Origin: Salsipaludibacter albus
GTDB lineage: Bacteria > Actinomycetota > Nitriliruptoria > Nitriliruptorales > Nitriliruptoraceae
Direction: 5' to 3'
DNA length: 64,000 nt
NCBI RefSeq assembly: GCF_019798055.1
Contig: NZ_JAHOPH010000011.1
Span: 62,001 to 126,000 of the forward strand
Notes under the pieces: model-generated
The model's database searches: none
Told to the model about the DNA's origin: nothing
The model's input: only the letters and a program-made list of their open reading frames with translations
Part shown: one piece after another, positions 1-8,055 of the stretch
How the letters are laid out: the number at the start of each line of letters is the position of its first letter
Numbering within the stretch: the stretch's first letter is position 1
Program-made: the position numbers and the translations under genes

Positions 1-232
1 GCTCGTGGGCCAGGAAGCCCCGCAGCGCCGCGGCTGCCTCGAGCTCCTCGTGGTCACCCCACCAGACCCGGAAGGCGTCCGACAGCGCATCGATGCGCAG
101 CAGCGCGACGTCGACGTCGAGGTCGGGCATCGCCTCGACGTTGACCAGCAGGGCCGCCTCGGCGAGGTCGGCGTCGGACCGGCGCACGAGTCGTGCGAGC
201 CGGCGTCGCGTGTCCGTGGTGTGGCTGCCCAT
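1..232 (-). CDS. SirB1-type transglutaminase-like protein, N-terminal part (cut by window edge)
   Basis: Only the first 77 codons are inside the window; the gene runs off the left edge. The start is the ATG at 232. The visible protein reads as the helical N-terminal region typical of the SirB1 / transglutaminase-like family, with stretches such as DLAEAALLVNVEAMPDLDVD and ALLRIDALSDAF, which resemble the family signature of a Leu/Ala-rich helix followed by PDLDV and a second helix with LDAL. The catalytic transglutaminase core would lie outside the window. It is divergent from the crotonase gene at 297, with 64 bp between the two starts. Family assignment rests on this short segment only, and the biological role is unknown. 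Confidence 0.6.
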   Translation of the reverse strand, partial: MGSHTTDTRRRLARLVRRSDADLAEAALLVNVEAMPDLDVDVALLRIDALSDAFRVWWGDHEELEAAAALRGFLAHE

Positions 233-296
233 GAGGACCCGAGGCTAGCGTCGAGGCTCCCACGACTCGTGGAACGACGACCGAGGACCCCAGTCG

Positions 297-1079
297 ATGA
301 GCGGTGGACCCGATCCGCGCGACCGCCCACTGCAGGTCACGCACCAGCCGGTCGAGGGCGGACGACTGGCGGTCCTGACGATGGACCGACCCGACGCTCG
401 CAACGCCCTGTCGACGGCGCTGCTGGCGGCGTGGGTCGACGCGGTCGACGAGGCGGAGGGCGATCCCGACGTGGTCGGGGTGATCGCGACCGGGACCGGC
501 GGGGTGTTCTCGGCCGGCGCCGACGTCCGCGAGTCCCTGCCCGACGGGGGCCGTCGCCGGACCGAGCTGCTCACGACCCTGTTCGAGCGGCTGACCCTCA
601 CCCCCCTGCCGACCGTGGCCGTGCTGGTCGGTCCCGCCATCGGCGCGGGCGCCGAGCTCGCCGCAGCCTGTGACCTGCGGGTCGCCGAACCCGCCGCATG
701 GGTGCGCTTCCCCGGGGCGATCCACGCGCGGCCGATCGGCACCGCACGGACCCTGGGGCTCGTCGGCCTGGGCACGGCCAAGGACTGGGTCCTGTCGTCG
801 CGTGACGTCGATCGCGACGAACTGGTCGCCACGGGGTTCGTCCAGCGGGCCGTGCCGTCCGGCGAGGGGATGGACGCCGCACTCGCCTGGCTGCGCCAGG
901 TGGTGGGCCGGGACCGCGACACGGTGTCGCTGCTCAAGCGGATGTTCAACGACTCCTCGGGGCTGCGCGACCGGGTCATGTTCGAAAACGATGCCCTGCG
1001 GGCCACCGCGGAGTCGGGCCCGCTCCCACCCGGGCTGGACGTCGACCTGCCCCGGACGGTCCGGCCCCGCCGCCGGTAG
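297..1079 (+). CDS. Enoyl-CoA hydratase/isomerase (crotonase) family protein
   Basis: The 260-residue protein has the crotonase fold signature. LAVLTMDRPDARNALS is the first strand/helix, FSAGADVRE is the oxyanion-hole loop near residues 70-78, and GPAIGAGAELAAACDLRVA is the second oxyanion motif near 110-128. Crotonases act on acyl-CoA thioesters (hydration, isomerisation or related chemistry) in the cytoplasm. I do not see the usual catalytic Glu context after the second motif (the region reads ARTLGLVGLGTAKDWVL), so the reaction and substrate cannot be assigned. The ATG at 297 has GAGGA nine bases upstream. The next gene, glpX, starts about 125 bp downstream and is probably independent. 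Confidence 0.82.
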   Translation: MSGGPDPRDRPLQVTHQPVEGGRLAVLTMDRPDARNALSTALLAAWVDAVDEAEGDPDVVGVIATGTGGVFSAGADVRESLPDGGRRRTELLTTLFERLTLTPLPTVAVLVGPAIGAGAELAAACDLRVAEPAAWVRFPGAIHARPIGTARTLGLVGLGTAKDWVLSSRDVDRDELVATGFVQRAVPSGEGMDAALAWLRQVVGRDRDTVSLLKRMFNDSSGLRDRVMFENDALRATAESGPLPPGLDVDLPRTVRPRRR

Positions 1080-1204
1080 CGCCTGACCTTCGGGCGCGAC
1101 GTGAACCGGGTCGAACGGCGGCACAACAGGGGCAAACGTCACGTGTGAGGCCCCGGGGAACCCCTAGGATCGACATGTCCGCCCGCTCGACAACGGAGTC
1201 GCCA

Positions 1205-2188
1205 GTGCCGGATCCCTCGCGTCCAGATCGCAACCTCGCGCTCGAGCTCATCCGGGTCACGGAGGCGGCCGCACTGGCCTCGGCGCGCTGGCAGGGACGG
1301 GGCGAGAAGGAGTCCGGCGACCAGGCCGCGGTCGACGCGATGCGCAAGATGCTGTCCAGCGTCGACATGGACGGCACGGTCATCATCGGCGAGGGCGAGA
1401 AGGACGAGGCGCCCATGCTGTTCAACGGCGAGCGCGTGGGCACCGGCGAGGCCCCCGAGGTCGACATCGCCGTCGACCCGGTCGACGGCACGCGGCTGCT
1501 GGCCGAGGGCCGTCCCGGTGCCATCGCCGTGCTCGCGGCCGCGCCGCGGGGGACGATGTTCGACCCGGGCCCGGCCGTCTACATGCACAAGCTGGTCGTC
1601 AACGCCGAGGCGGCGGACGTCGTCGAGCTCGACATGCCGATCCCCGACCTGCTCCAGGCCGTCGCGAAGGCCAGTGGCAAGCGGGTCGGGGACCTGACCG
1701 TCATGATGCTCGACCGCGACCGCCACGCCGAATTCAAGCAGCAGGTCCGGGCCGCCGGGGCGCGGCTGAACCTGATCATGGACGGCGACGTCGCCGGTGG
1801 GATCTCCGCGGCGTGGGCCTCCCGGCCGTCGGTCGACATCCTCTACGGGATCGGCGGCACCCCGGAGGGGGTCACGACCGCGTGCGGTGTCCGGGCGCTC
1901 GGCGGACGCATCCTCGGTCGCGTGTGGGCCCGCAACGACGATCAACGACGGGCCCTGCTCGATGCCGGCTACGACCTCGACCAGGTCCTGGACACCGACG
2001 ACCTGGTGTCGTCGCCCGACTGCTTCCTGGCCTGCACCGGCATCACCCCCAGCGAACTGCTCGCCGGGGTGACCTTCGACGGCCACGGGGCCGTCACCGA
2101 GTCGCTGATGATGCGTGGCCAGTCCGGGACCGTGCGTCGGGTCCGGGCCAGCCATCGCACCGACAAGGTCGCGACGTATGGAGGCTGA
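1205..2188 (+). CDS. glpX: Class II fructose-1,6-bisphosphatase
   Basis: GlpX dephosphorylates fructose-1,6-bisphosphate in gluconeogenesis, and it is the usual FBPase of actinobacteria. The protein (327 residues from the GTG at 1205) follows the corynebacterial and mycobacterial proteins closely. It opens with PDRNLALELIRVTEAAALA. The metal and substrate motifs GEGEKDEAP and DPVDGTRLL are intact, as are DGDVAGGI, GTPEGVTTACGVRALGG and the closing SGTVRRVRASH. I chose the GTG at 1205 because GGAG lies 7 bases upstream and the N-terminus then matches the family. An ATG at 1175, 6 bases after a TAGGAT -10-like hexamer, would add 10 residues and could be a leaderless start. Confidence 0.93.
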   Translation: MPDPSRPDRNLALELIRVTEAAALASARWQGRGEKESGDQAAVDAMRKMLSSVDMDGTVIIGEGEKDEAPMLFNGERVGTGEAPEVDIAVDPVDGTRLLAEGRPGAIAVLAAAPRGTMFDPGPAVYMHKLVVNAEAADVVELDMPIPDLLQAVAKASGKRVGDLTVMMLDRDRHAEFKQQVRAAGARLNLIMDGDVAGGISAAWASRPSVDILYGIGGTPEGVTTACGVRALGGRILGRVWARNDDQRRALLDAGYDLDQVLDTDDLVSSPDCFLACTGITPSELLAGVTFDGHGAVTESLMMRGQSGTVRRVRASHRTDKVATYGG

Positions 2189-2260
2189 CGGCCACGCTCC
2201 GGCCCCGTCTGCCCGGTCCGACGTTGCCTGCGCGCCTTCCCCCGTCCCGGACCCGACGAC

Positions 2261-2282
2261 GTTCACCGGACGTTCAACTGCG
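2261..2282 (+). promoter_or_regulatory. PHO box upstream of pstB
   Basis: Two adjacent 11-nt direct repeats, GTTCACCGGAC and GTTCAACTGCG, match the direct-repeat unit bound by actinobacterial PhoP (GTTCA followed by a variable tail). They lie 163 bp upstream of the chosen pstB start. I see no convincing TANNNT -10 at a fixed distance downstream. The repeat match is seen in the sequence; the regulator assignment is inferred from known Streptomyces PHO boxes and the phoP/phoR homologues at 7369-9527. Confidence 0.75.
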
Positions 2283-2444
2283 GCCTGTACACCTGTGGTG
2301 CCGCACCTGACTGGGTGGGGCGCCTTCCATGCCCTCCGGTCCGGACGCGACGTCGGGCACCGGTAGTCGACTTCGAGGCAGGCCATGACCCCCGAGACCA
2401 GCGCCAGGTTCCAGACCACGTCCGAGAGCAAGGTGGCAGATCCC

Positions 2445-3275
2445 ATGCAGGAGACGACCACGACGCCCGCCACCGACGCCACGGCGACGCCGGCGACCGA
2501 CACCATCCTCGAGGTCGAGGACGTCAACGTGCACTACGGGGACTTCACCGCGGTCCGTGGTGTGTCGATGGCGATCCCGTCGAATCGCATCACGGCCTTC
2601 ATCGGTCCGTCCGGCTGCGGCAAGTCCACCCTGTTGCGCACGTTCAACCGGATGAACGACCTGATCCCCACGGCGCGTGTCGACGGCTCCATCCGCTACC
2701 ACGGGGTCGACATCTACGGTCCCAAGGTCGACCCGGTCGAGGTCCGTCGCCGCATCGGGATCGTCTTCCAGAAGCCCAACCCGTTCCCGAAGTCGATCTA
2801 CGACAACGTCGCCTACGGCCCGCGACTGATGGGCAGGACCAAGGGCCTCGACGACCTCGTGGAGGAGTCGCTGCGCGGCGCGGCGTTGTGGGACGAGGTC
2901 AAGGACAACCTCGACGAGTCCGGCCTGGCGCTGTCCGGCGGGCAGCAGCAGCGCCTGTGCATCGCCCGGACGATCGCGACGCGCCCCGACGTCATCCTGA
3001 TGGACGAGCCGTGCTCGGCCCTGGACCCGATCGCCACGCTGCGCATCGAGGACCTGATGCGCGAGATGCGCGACGACTACACGATCGTCATCGTCACCCA
3101 CAACATGCAGCAGGCGTCGCGGGTTTCCGACCACACCGCGTTCCTCAGCGTCGACGTCGACGACCAGACGGGGATGCGCACCGGTGAGCTGATCGAGTTC
3201 GACGACACCGAGACCATCTTCACCGCTGCCTCCGACGAGCGCACCGAGGCCTACATCACCGGCCGCTTCGGCTGA
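2445..3275 (+). CDS. pstB: Phosphate ABC transporter ATP-binding protein
   Basis: PstB energises the PstSCA high-affinity phosphate importer. The 276-residue protein has the Walker A motif GPSGCGKST near residue 54, the ABC signature LSGGQQQRL near 162 and the Walker B motif [13 protein letters not shown]. The PstB-specific sequences FNRMNDLIP and [21 protein letters not shown] are also present. I used the ATG at 2445 (AGGTGG 8 bases upstream), which gives the usual family length; an ATG at 2385 with GAGG would add 20 residues. pstB leads the locus and has its own PHO box. In most operons it follows pstSCA, so here it is expressed separately from, or upstream of, pstS, which also has a PHO box. 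Confidence 0.95.
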   Translation: MQETTTTPATDATATPATDTILEVEDVNVHYGDFTAVRGVSMAIPSNRITAFIGPSGCGKSTLLRTFNRMNDLIPTARVDGSIRYHGVDIYGPKVDPVEVRRRIGIVFQKPNPFPKSIYDNVAYGPRLMGRTKGLDDLVEESLRGAALWDEVKDNLDESGLALSGGQQQRLCIARTIATRPDVILMDEPCSALDPIATLRIEDLMREMRDDYTIVIVTHNMQQASRVSDHTAFLSVDVDDQTGMRTGELIEFDDTETIFTAASDERTEAYITGRFG

Positions 3276-3330
3276 CCGCCTGCCCGGATCGCGGCGTCAC
3301 CCGCAGGACCAGGAACGACACCGATCAGGC

Positions 3331-3352
3331 GTTCACCCGGCGTTCACTTGCG
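3331..3352 (+). promoter_or_regulatory. PHO box upstream of pstS
   Basis: Two tandem 11-nt units, GTTCACCCGGC and GTTCACTTGCG, form a near-consensus PHO box. A TAGTGT hexamer at 3380-3385 is a plausible -10, which would put the box just upstream of the -35 region, as expected for activation by PhoP. The predicted transcript would begin near 3392, about 60 bases before pstS. Confidence 0.82.
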
Positions 3353-3450
3353 AGCAAGCCGACCGCGACCACGGCTTCGTAGTGTCCCCACCAGTCGCCC
3401 GGTCCGGGTGGCCGAATGCTTCCGACGCTCTTGCAGGAGACAGGTTCATC

Positions 3451-4536
3451 ATGCGTATCAGGAATCGTGGCCGCGCAGTCGCCGGCCTGGTGCTGTCCTT
3501 GGCACTCGTCGTGACCGCGTGTGGCGGTGACGACGGTGGGGACACCTCCGACACCGCCGACGACTCGTCGGCCAGTGGCGAGGCCGCCGAGGGTGGGGGC
3601 GGCGGTGGGACCGGCACGATCCCGATCGCCGGCTCCTCGACGGTCTTTCCCATCACTGCCATCGTCGCCGAGGACTTCGCCGCCGAGAACGAGGGCGCCG
3701 ACGCGACGGTCGAGTCGACCGGGACCGGTGGCGGCTTCGCGGACTTCTTCTGCACCGGGGAGACCGCGGTCAACAACGCCTCCCGGGCCATCGCCGAGGA
3801 CGAGGTCGAGCTGTGCGCCGAGAACGGCGTGGAGAACATCCTCGAGCTGCAGGTCGCGATCGACGGCATGACCGTCCTGACGTCGCCGCAGAACGACGCG
3901 ATCGCCGAGTGCCTCAACTTCGCCGAGATGTACGCCCTGGTCGGACCGGAGTCCGGTGAGGTCGCCAGCTGGGCGGACGCCAACGCCATCGTGGGCGAGG
4001 TCGGCGAGCACGCGTCCGGCGAGGAGTTCCCCGACGTCCCGTTGACGACCACCGGCCCGGGCACCGAGTCCGGCACCTACGACTCGTTCATCGAGATCGC
4101 GCTGGAGGGCATTGCCGAGGAGCAGGGCGTCGAACCGGGCGTGCGTCCCGACTGGCAGGGCCAGAACGACGACAACGTGATCGTGCAGGGCCTCGCCGGC
4201 AACCAGTACTCCTTCGGCTGGGTCGGCTACGCCTACTTCCTCGAGGTCCAGGACCAGCTCCGGGCGTTCCAGGTCGCCGACGAGGAGGGCAACTGCGTCG
4301 AGCCCAACGACGAGACCATCGCGTCGGGCGAGTACCCGCTGTCGCGTCCGCTGTTCATCTACGTCAACCTCGACAAGCTCGACGAGGACTACGGCAGCGC
4401 GCTCGAGGGCTTCGTCGACTACTACATGGGTGACGGTGGCTACCAGGCCGTCGCCGACGCCGGCTACGTGCAGCTGACCGACGACGCCTGGGCCGAGGTC
4501 CAGGCCGCCTGGGAGGCGCGCGAGTCCAACATCTGA
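3451..4536 (+). CDS. pstS: Phosphate-binding lipoprotein
   Basis: PstS captures phosphate outside the cell and passes it to PstC/PstA. The 361-residue precursor starts at the ATG at 3451, with AGGAGA at 3435-3440. It has a lipoprotein signal peptide ending in the lipobox VTAC, followed by an acidic Gly-rich linker. The binding fold begins with IPIAGSSTVFPI, the canonical phosphate-binding loop, and continues with STGTGGGF and NNASRAI, which supply further anion contacts. SGTYDSFIE and PLSRPLFIYVN are typical of the second lobe. It is preceded by a PHO box and followed by a 34-bp palindrome before pstC. Confidence 0.95.
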   Translation: MRIRNRGRAVAGLVLSLALVVTACGGDDGGDTSDTADDSSASGEAAEGGGGGGTGTIPIAGSSTVFPITAIVAEDFAAENEGADATVESTGTGGGFADFFCTGETAVNNASRAIAEDEVELCAENGVENILELQVAIDGMTVLTSPQNDAIAECLNFAEMYALVGPESGEVASWADANAIVGEVGEHASGEEFPDVPLTTTGPGTESGTYDSFIEIALEGIAEEQGVEPGVRPDWQGQNDDNVIVQGLAGNQYSFGWVGYAYFLEVQDQLRAFQVADEEGNCVEPNDETIASGEYPLSRPLFIYVNLDKLDEDYGSALEGFVDYYMGDGGYQAVADAGYVQLTDDAWAEVQAAWEARESNI

Positions 4537-4544
4537 CCACCTCG

Positions 4545-4578
4545 CCGTCGGCCGGGTCCACGTGGACCCGGCCGACGG
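4545..4578. terminator. Perfect 34-bp palindrome between pstS and pstC
   Basis: CCGTCGGCCGGGTCCACG and its exact reverse complement abut to form a perfect palindrome in the 108-bp gap between pstS and pstC. As RNA it would form a very strong GC stem. No T-run follows. The likely role is partial termination or mRNA stabilisation, so that the binding protein is made in excess over the permease, but this is inference. Confidence 0.7.
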
Positions 4579-4644
4579 ACCACCCGGGTCCACGCGCCCG
4601 GCAGCCCGTCCCGCCGGGGCGGTACCGACCGACCGGAGGCAACC

Positions 4645-5574
4645 ATGTCCTCGACCGCTCCACCCAGTGACTTCCTGCGCAGCAACCGGCGCAACGCCGG
4701 TCGCGAGCGTGCCGTCACGTGGATCCTGCGGACGGCTGGCGTGGTGTCGGTGCTGATCTCGCTGGCGATCGTCTTCAGCCTCCTCGGTCGGGCCGTGAAC
4801 TTCCTGGCCGGGCTGCCGTCCTTGTCGCTGCTGTGGGACGCGGGCGGCTGGTTCCCGGGCTCGGAGCGCTTCGACCTGCGCACGTTGCTCGTGCCGACGC
4901 TCTACGTCGCGGCCATCGCCATGCTCATCGCGGTCCCCCTGGGCGTCGGGTCGGCGATCTACCTGTCCGAGTACGCCAGTCGCCGCGTGCGGCGCGTGCT
5001 CAAGCCCATCCTCGAGGTGCTGGCCGGGATCCCGTCGGTGGTGGTGGGCTTCTTCGCCCTGACCTTCATCACCCCCAACATCGTCCAGGCGGTGTTCGAC
5101 GGCGCCAACATCTTCAACATGGTCTCGGCAGGGATCGCGGTCGGGGTGCTCGCGTCGCCCTACATGGCCTCGATCTCCGAGGACGCCCTGAGCTCCGTTC
5201 CCCAGGACCTGCGCGAGGCCTCCTACGGCCTGGGCGCCCGCAAGCGACGCACCATCACCAGTGTCGTGCTCCCGGCCGGCCTGTCCGGCCTGGTCGCCGC
5301 CTTCATCCTCACCCTGTCCCGGGTGATCGGCGAGACCATGGTCGTGACGATCGCGGCCGGGGCAGCCGGAGGCACGCCCTTCCAGTCCGACCCGCTCGGT
5401 CCCGGCCAGACCCTGACCGCGGCCATCGCGAACCTGGCGCTCGGGTCGGACTCGGTCACGGTCGGCTACCAGTTCGACAGCCTGTACTTCCTCGGGCTGC
5501 TCCTGTTCGGCATCACGTTGCTCCTCAACGTGCTCGGTGATCGCATCGTCCGCCGGTATCGGAAGGCCTACTGA
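4645..5574 (+). CDS. pstC: Phosphate ABC transporter permease, PstC type
   Basis: PstC is one of the two membrane subunits of the phosphate importer. The 309-residue protein has about six hydrophobic segments. The permease (EAA-type) loop that contacts PstB is seen in SVPQDLREASYGLGARKRRT, and the domain starts at TLYVAAIAMLIAVPLGVGSA. GIPSVVVGFFAL is characteristic of PstC/PstA. The ATG at 4645 has GGAGG 5-9 bases upstream. It ends in TGATG, sharing one base with the start of pstA, so the two permeases are translationally coupled. Confidence 0.94.
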   Translation: MSSTAPPSDFLRSNRRNAGRERAVTWILRTAGVVSVLISLAIVFSLLGRAVNFLAGLPSLSLLWDAGGWFPGSERFDLRTLLVPTLYVAAIAMLIAVPLGVGSAIYLSEYASRRVRRVLKPILEVLAGIPSVVVGFFALTFITPNIVQAVFDGANIFNMVSAGIAVGVLASPYMASISEDALSSVPQDLREASYGLGARKRRTITSVVLPAGLSGLVAAFILTLSRVIGETMVVTIAAGAAGGTPFQSDPLGPGQTLTAAIANLALGSDSVTVGYQFDSLYFLGLLLFGITLLLNVLGDRIVRRYRKAY

Positions 5575-6509
5575 TGTCCGCCACCACGAGCACCGTCCCG
5601 GCCGAGCGCACGGTCGACCTCAGCGGTCGGGCCGGCGGGGACAAGCTGCGCGAGCTGGCGTTCCAGGGCGCGATGCTCCTCGCCCTGCTGCTGGCGTTCG
5701 CCTTCCTGGTCGCGCTCCTGTGGAGCATCCTGGTCGACGCGATCCCGTTCCTGTCCGAGCGGGGCCTGAGCTTCGTGACCGACCCGATCTCGTCACGGGC
5801 CGAGTCGACCGGACTCGGGCAGGCGATGATCGGCTCCATCCAGATCGGCCTGATCACGATCGTGGTCGCGTTCCCGCTGGGGATCGCGACCGCGATCTAC
5901 CTCGAGGAGTACGCCGAGAAGAACCTGCTGACACGGGCCGTGGACATCAACATCCGCAACCTCGCCGGGGTGCCCTCGATCGTCTACGGCCTGCTCGGCT
6001 TCGCGATCTTCGTCCAGCTCATGGGCTTCCTCGGGGGCAGCTCGGTCCTGGCAGGTGGCCTGACCCTGGCCTTGCTCGTCCTGCCGATCGTCACCATCTC
6101 GGCCGCGGAGGCGATCCGGGCGGTCCCGCGGGAGCTCCGCGAGGGCGGCTACGGCCTGGGGGCGACGCGGTGGCAGGTCACCAAGCAGCTGGTCCTGCCC
6201 AACGCGGCACCGGGCATCCTGACCGGGATGATCCTCGCGATCGCCCGGGCGATCGGCGAGACGGCGCCGCTGATCGTGGTCGGCGCGGCCACGTTCCTGA
6301 CCAACGACGTGCGCCTCTTCAGCGGCTGGACCGACCCGTTCTTCACGGCGATCCCGATCGTGGTGTTCAACTGGGCGCGGCTGCCGCAACCGGCGTGGCG
6401 CGAGGCGGCAGCGCCGGGCGGGATCCTGATCCTGCTGCTGTTCACCCTGACGCTCAACGCCGCCGCGATCCTGTTGCGCAACCACTTCGAGCGCCGGAAG
6501 CAGGGCTGA
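5574..6509 (+). CDS. pstA: Phosphate ABC transporter permease, PstA type
   Basis: This is the second membrane subunit of the Pst importer, 311 residues long, with an N-terminal hydrophobic segment and five more behind it. The conserved loop AVPRELREGGYGLGATRWQV contacts PstB. The family motif GVPSIVYGLLGFAIFV, the IYLEEYAEKN segment and IGETAPLIVVGAA are all typical PstA. Translation starts at the ATG overlapping the pstC stop. The phoU start lies 107 bp downstream, so phoU and the two-component genes may be read through from here. Confidence 0.94.
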   Translation: MSATTSTVPAERTVDLSGRAGGDKLRELAFQGAMLLALLLAFAFLVALLWSILVDAIPFLSERGLSFVTDPISSRAESTGLGQAMIGSIQIGLITIVVAFPLGIATAIYLEEYAEKNLLTRAVDINIRNLAGVPSIVYGLLGFAIFVQLMGFLGGSSVLAGGLTLALLVLPIVTISAAEAIRAVPRELREGGYGLGATRWQVTKQLVLPNAAPGILTGMILAIARAIGETAPLIVVGAATFLTNDVRLFSGWTDPFFTAIPIVVFNWARLPQPAWREAAAPGGILILLLFTLTLNAAAILLRNHFERRKQG

Positions 6510-6616
6510 CCGATCCACCGGGCTGACGTGCACATGCGGTCGCTACCGTGGCCGTCGACGGCCGGACGAGCCCCGCGCACCACCGCGTGCGCCACGCCTC
6601 GCCACACAGGGAAACG

Positions 6617-7369
6617 ATGATGAGTGACGCCCGTGATGCCGCCCCCCGACGTCCGCAGTCGCTGGACGACGCCGAGTTCCAAGAGACCCGCATCGACTTC
6701 CACAACCGCCTCGACGAGCTCGACGACGCCTTCGTCGCCGCCGGCCTCCGGGTCGCCGACGCCGTTCCCCGGATGTCGGAGGGGTTCCTGCTCGGCGACG
6801 AGGCGGTCCTGGACCGGGCCGACCAGATGGCGGTCGAGGTGACGATGGCCTGCGAGGACGTCGAGGACGCCGGCTTCGTGTTGCTGGCCCGCGAGGGCCC
6901 CGTCGGTGGTGACCTGCGGCGGCTCGTCGCCCTGCTGCGGATGACGGTGGACGTCTCCCGGTCCGCCAGCCTGCTGCGCCACGCCTGCTTCACCCTGAAC
7001 CAGTTCGACCCACGCTTCCTGGACCAGCCGATCCGTTCCCAGCTCGAGGAGTTGGCGCGGCGGTCGGCCGAGGTCTTCGTGGCGGGCATGGACGCGTGGC
7101 GACGCCGGGACGCCCTGGCCGTGCACGACGTCGACGACGCGGACGAGGCGGTCGACGAGTTGCAGAAGGTGCTGCTCCAGCAGGTCGTCGAGGCCGACGA
7201 CGTCGGGACCGAGTTGCTGGTGCTGGGCCTGCTCGCCCGCTACTACGAGCGCATCGCCGACCACGGGGTCGAGATCGCGCGCGACGCGGCGTTCGTCGCC
7301 ACGGGCCAGCGTGTGCCGGTCGGCAAGCAGCGCGTGCAGGCGGAGTTCCCCGACGACCGCGCCTCCTGA
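6617..7369 (+). CDS. phoU: PhoU-type phosphate signalling regulator
   Basis: PhoU couples Pst transporter status to the PhoR kinase and suppresses the Pho response when phosphate is ample. The 250-residue protein has two three-helix PhoU repeats. The first contains DEAVLDRADQMAVEV and EGPVGGDLRRLVALLRM; the second has ARRSAEVFVAGMDAW and LLARYYERIADHGVEIA, which carries the metal-binding ERIADH-like motif. I chose the ATG at 6617 (AGGGA upstream); a GTG at 6548 would add 23 unconserved residues. The stop overlaps the response-regulator start (TGATG), so phoU and the two-component genes are one transcription unit. Confidence 0.9.
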   Translation: MMSDARDAAPRRPQSLDDAEFQETRIDFHNRLDELDDAFVAAGLRVADAVPRMSEGFLLGDEAVLDRADQMAVEVTMACEDVEDAGFVLLAREGPVGGDLRRLVALLRMTVDVSRSASLLRHACFTLNQFDPRFLDQPIRSQLEELARRSAEVFVAGMDAWRRRDALAVHDVDDADEAVDELQKVLLQQVVEADDVGTELLVLGLLARYYERIADHGVEIARDAAFVATGQRVPVGKQRVQAEFPDDRAS

Positions 7370-8055
7370 TGCCACGGCTGCTGCTCGTCGAGGACGAGGC
7401 GTCGATCGCCGAGGGCCTGACGATCACGCTGGAGGCCGAGGGCTACCAGGTCGACTGGGTCCAGGACGGAACGTCGGCGCTGGGCACGTGGGAACGGGTG
7501 CGGCCCGACCTGGTCCTGCTGGACCTGATGCTCCCGGGCATCTCGGGCACCGAGGTGTGCCGGGCGATCCGCAGCAGGTCCGACGTGCCGATCATCATGG
7601 TCACGGCCCGCGACGAGGAGGTCGACCGGGTGGTCGGCCTCGAGCTCGGTGCGGACGACTACCTCACCAAGCCCTTCTCCACGCGCGAGCTGGTGGCCCG
7701 CATCAAGGCCGTGCTGCGTCGAGCGCCGATCGTGGACATGATGGACGTCGACGCGCCGGCCGAGGCCGCCGGCGTCCGGGTCGACCGGGTGCGCCACGAG
7801 GTGCACGTCGACGGTGAGAAGGTCGAGCTGCCACCCAAGGAATTCGACCTGTTGAGCGAACTGGTCGAGAACGCCGGCCGCGTCCTGTCGCGCACCCACC
7901 TGATCAACGAGGTCTGGGGCATCGACTACGTCGGCGACACCAAGACGCTGGACGTGCACATCCGCCGTCTGCGGACCCGGATCGAGGAGGATCCACAGGA
8001 GCCCACGCGCATCCAGACCGTCCGCGGGGTCGGCTACCGCTTCGCCGACGGATGA
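7369..8055 (+). CDS. phoP: OmpR-family response regulator, PhoP/RegX3 type
   Basis: This 228-residue cytoplasmic transcription factor has a receiver domain with the acidic pair in LLLVEDEAS and the phospho-acceptor Asp in LVLLDLMLPG (about residue 52). The Thr in MVTARD and the Lys in TKPFS complete the receiver site. A C-terminal winged helix (about 135-225) contains PPKEFDLLSELVENAG and TLDVHIRRLRTRIE. Its position directly after pst and phoU genes and before a kinase points to the phosphate regulator (PhoP in Streptomyces, RegX3 in mycobacteria). The PHO boxes at 2261 and 3331 are its probable targets. It overlaps phoU and the kinase gene by 1 and 4 bases. Confidence 0.88.
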   Translation: MPRLLLVEDEASIAEGLTITLEAEGYQVDWVQDGTSALGTWERVRPDLVLLDLMLPGISGTEVCRAIRSRSDVPIIMVTARDEEVDRVVGLELGADDYLTKPFSTRELVARIKAVLRRAPIVDMMDVDAPAEAAGVRVDRVRHEVHVDGEKVELPPKEFDLLSELVENAGRVLSRTHLINEVWGIDYVGDTKTLDVHIRRLRTRIEEDPQEPTRIQTVRGVGYRFADG

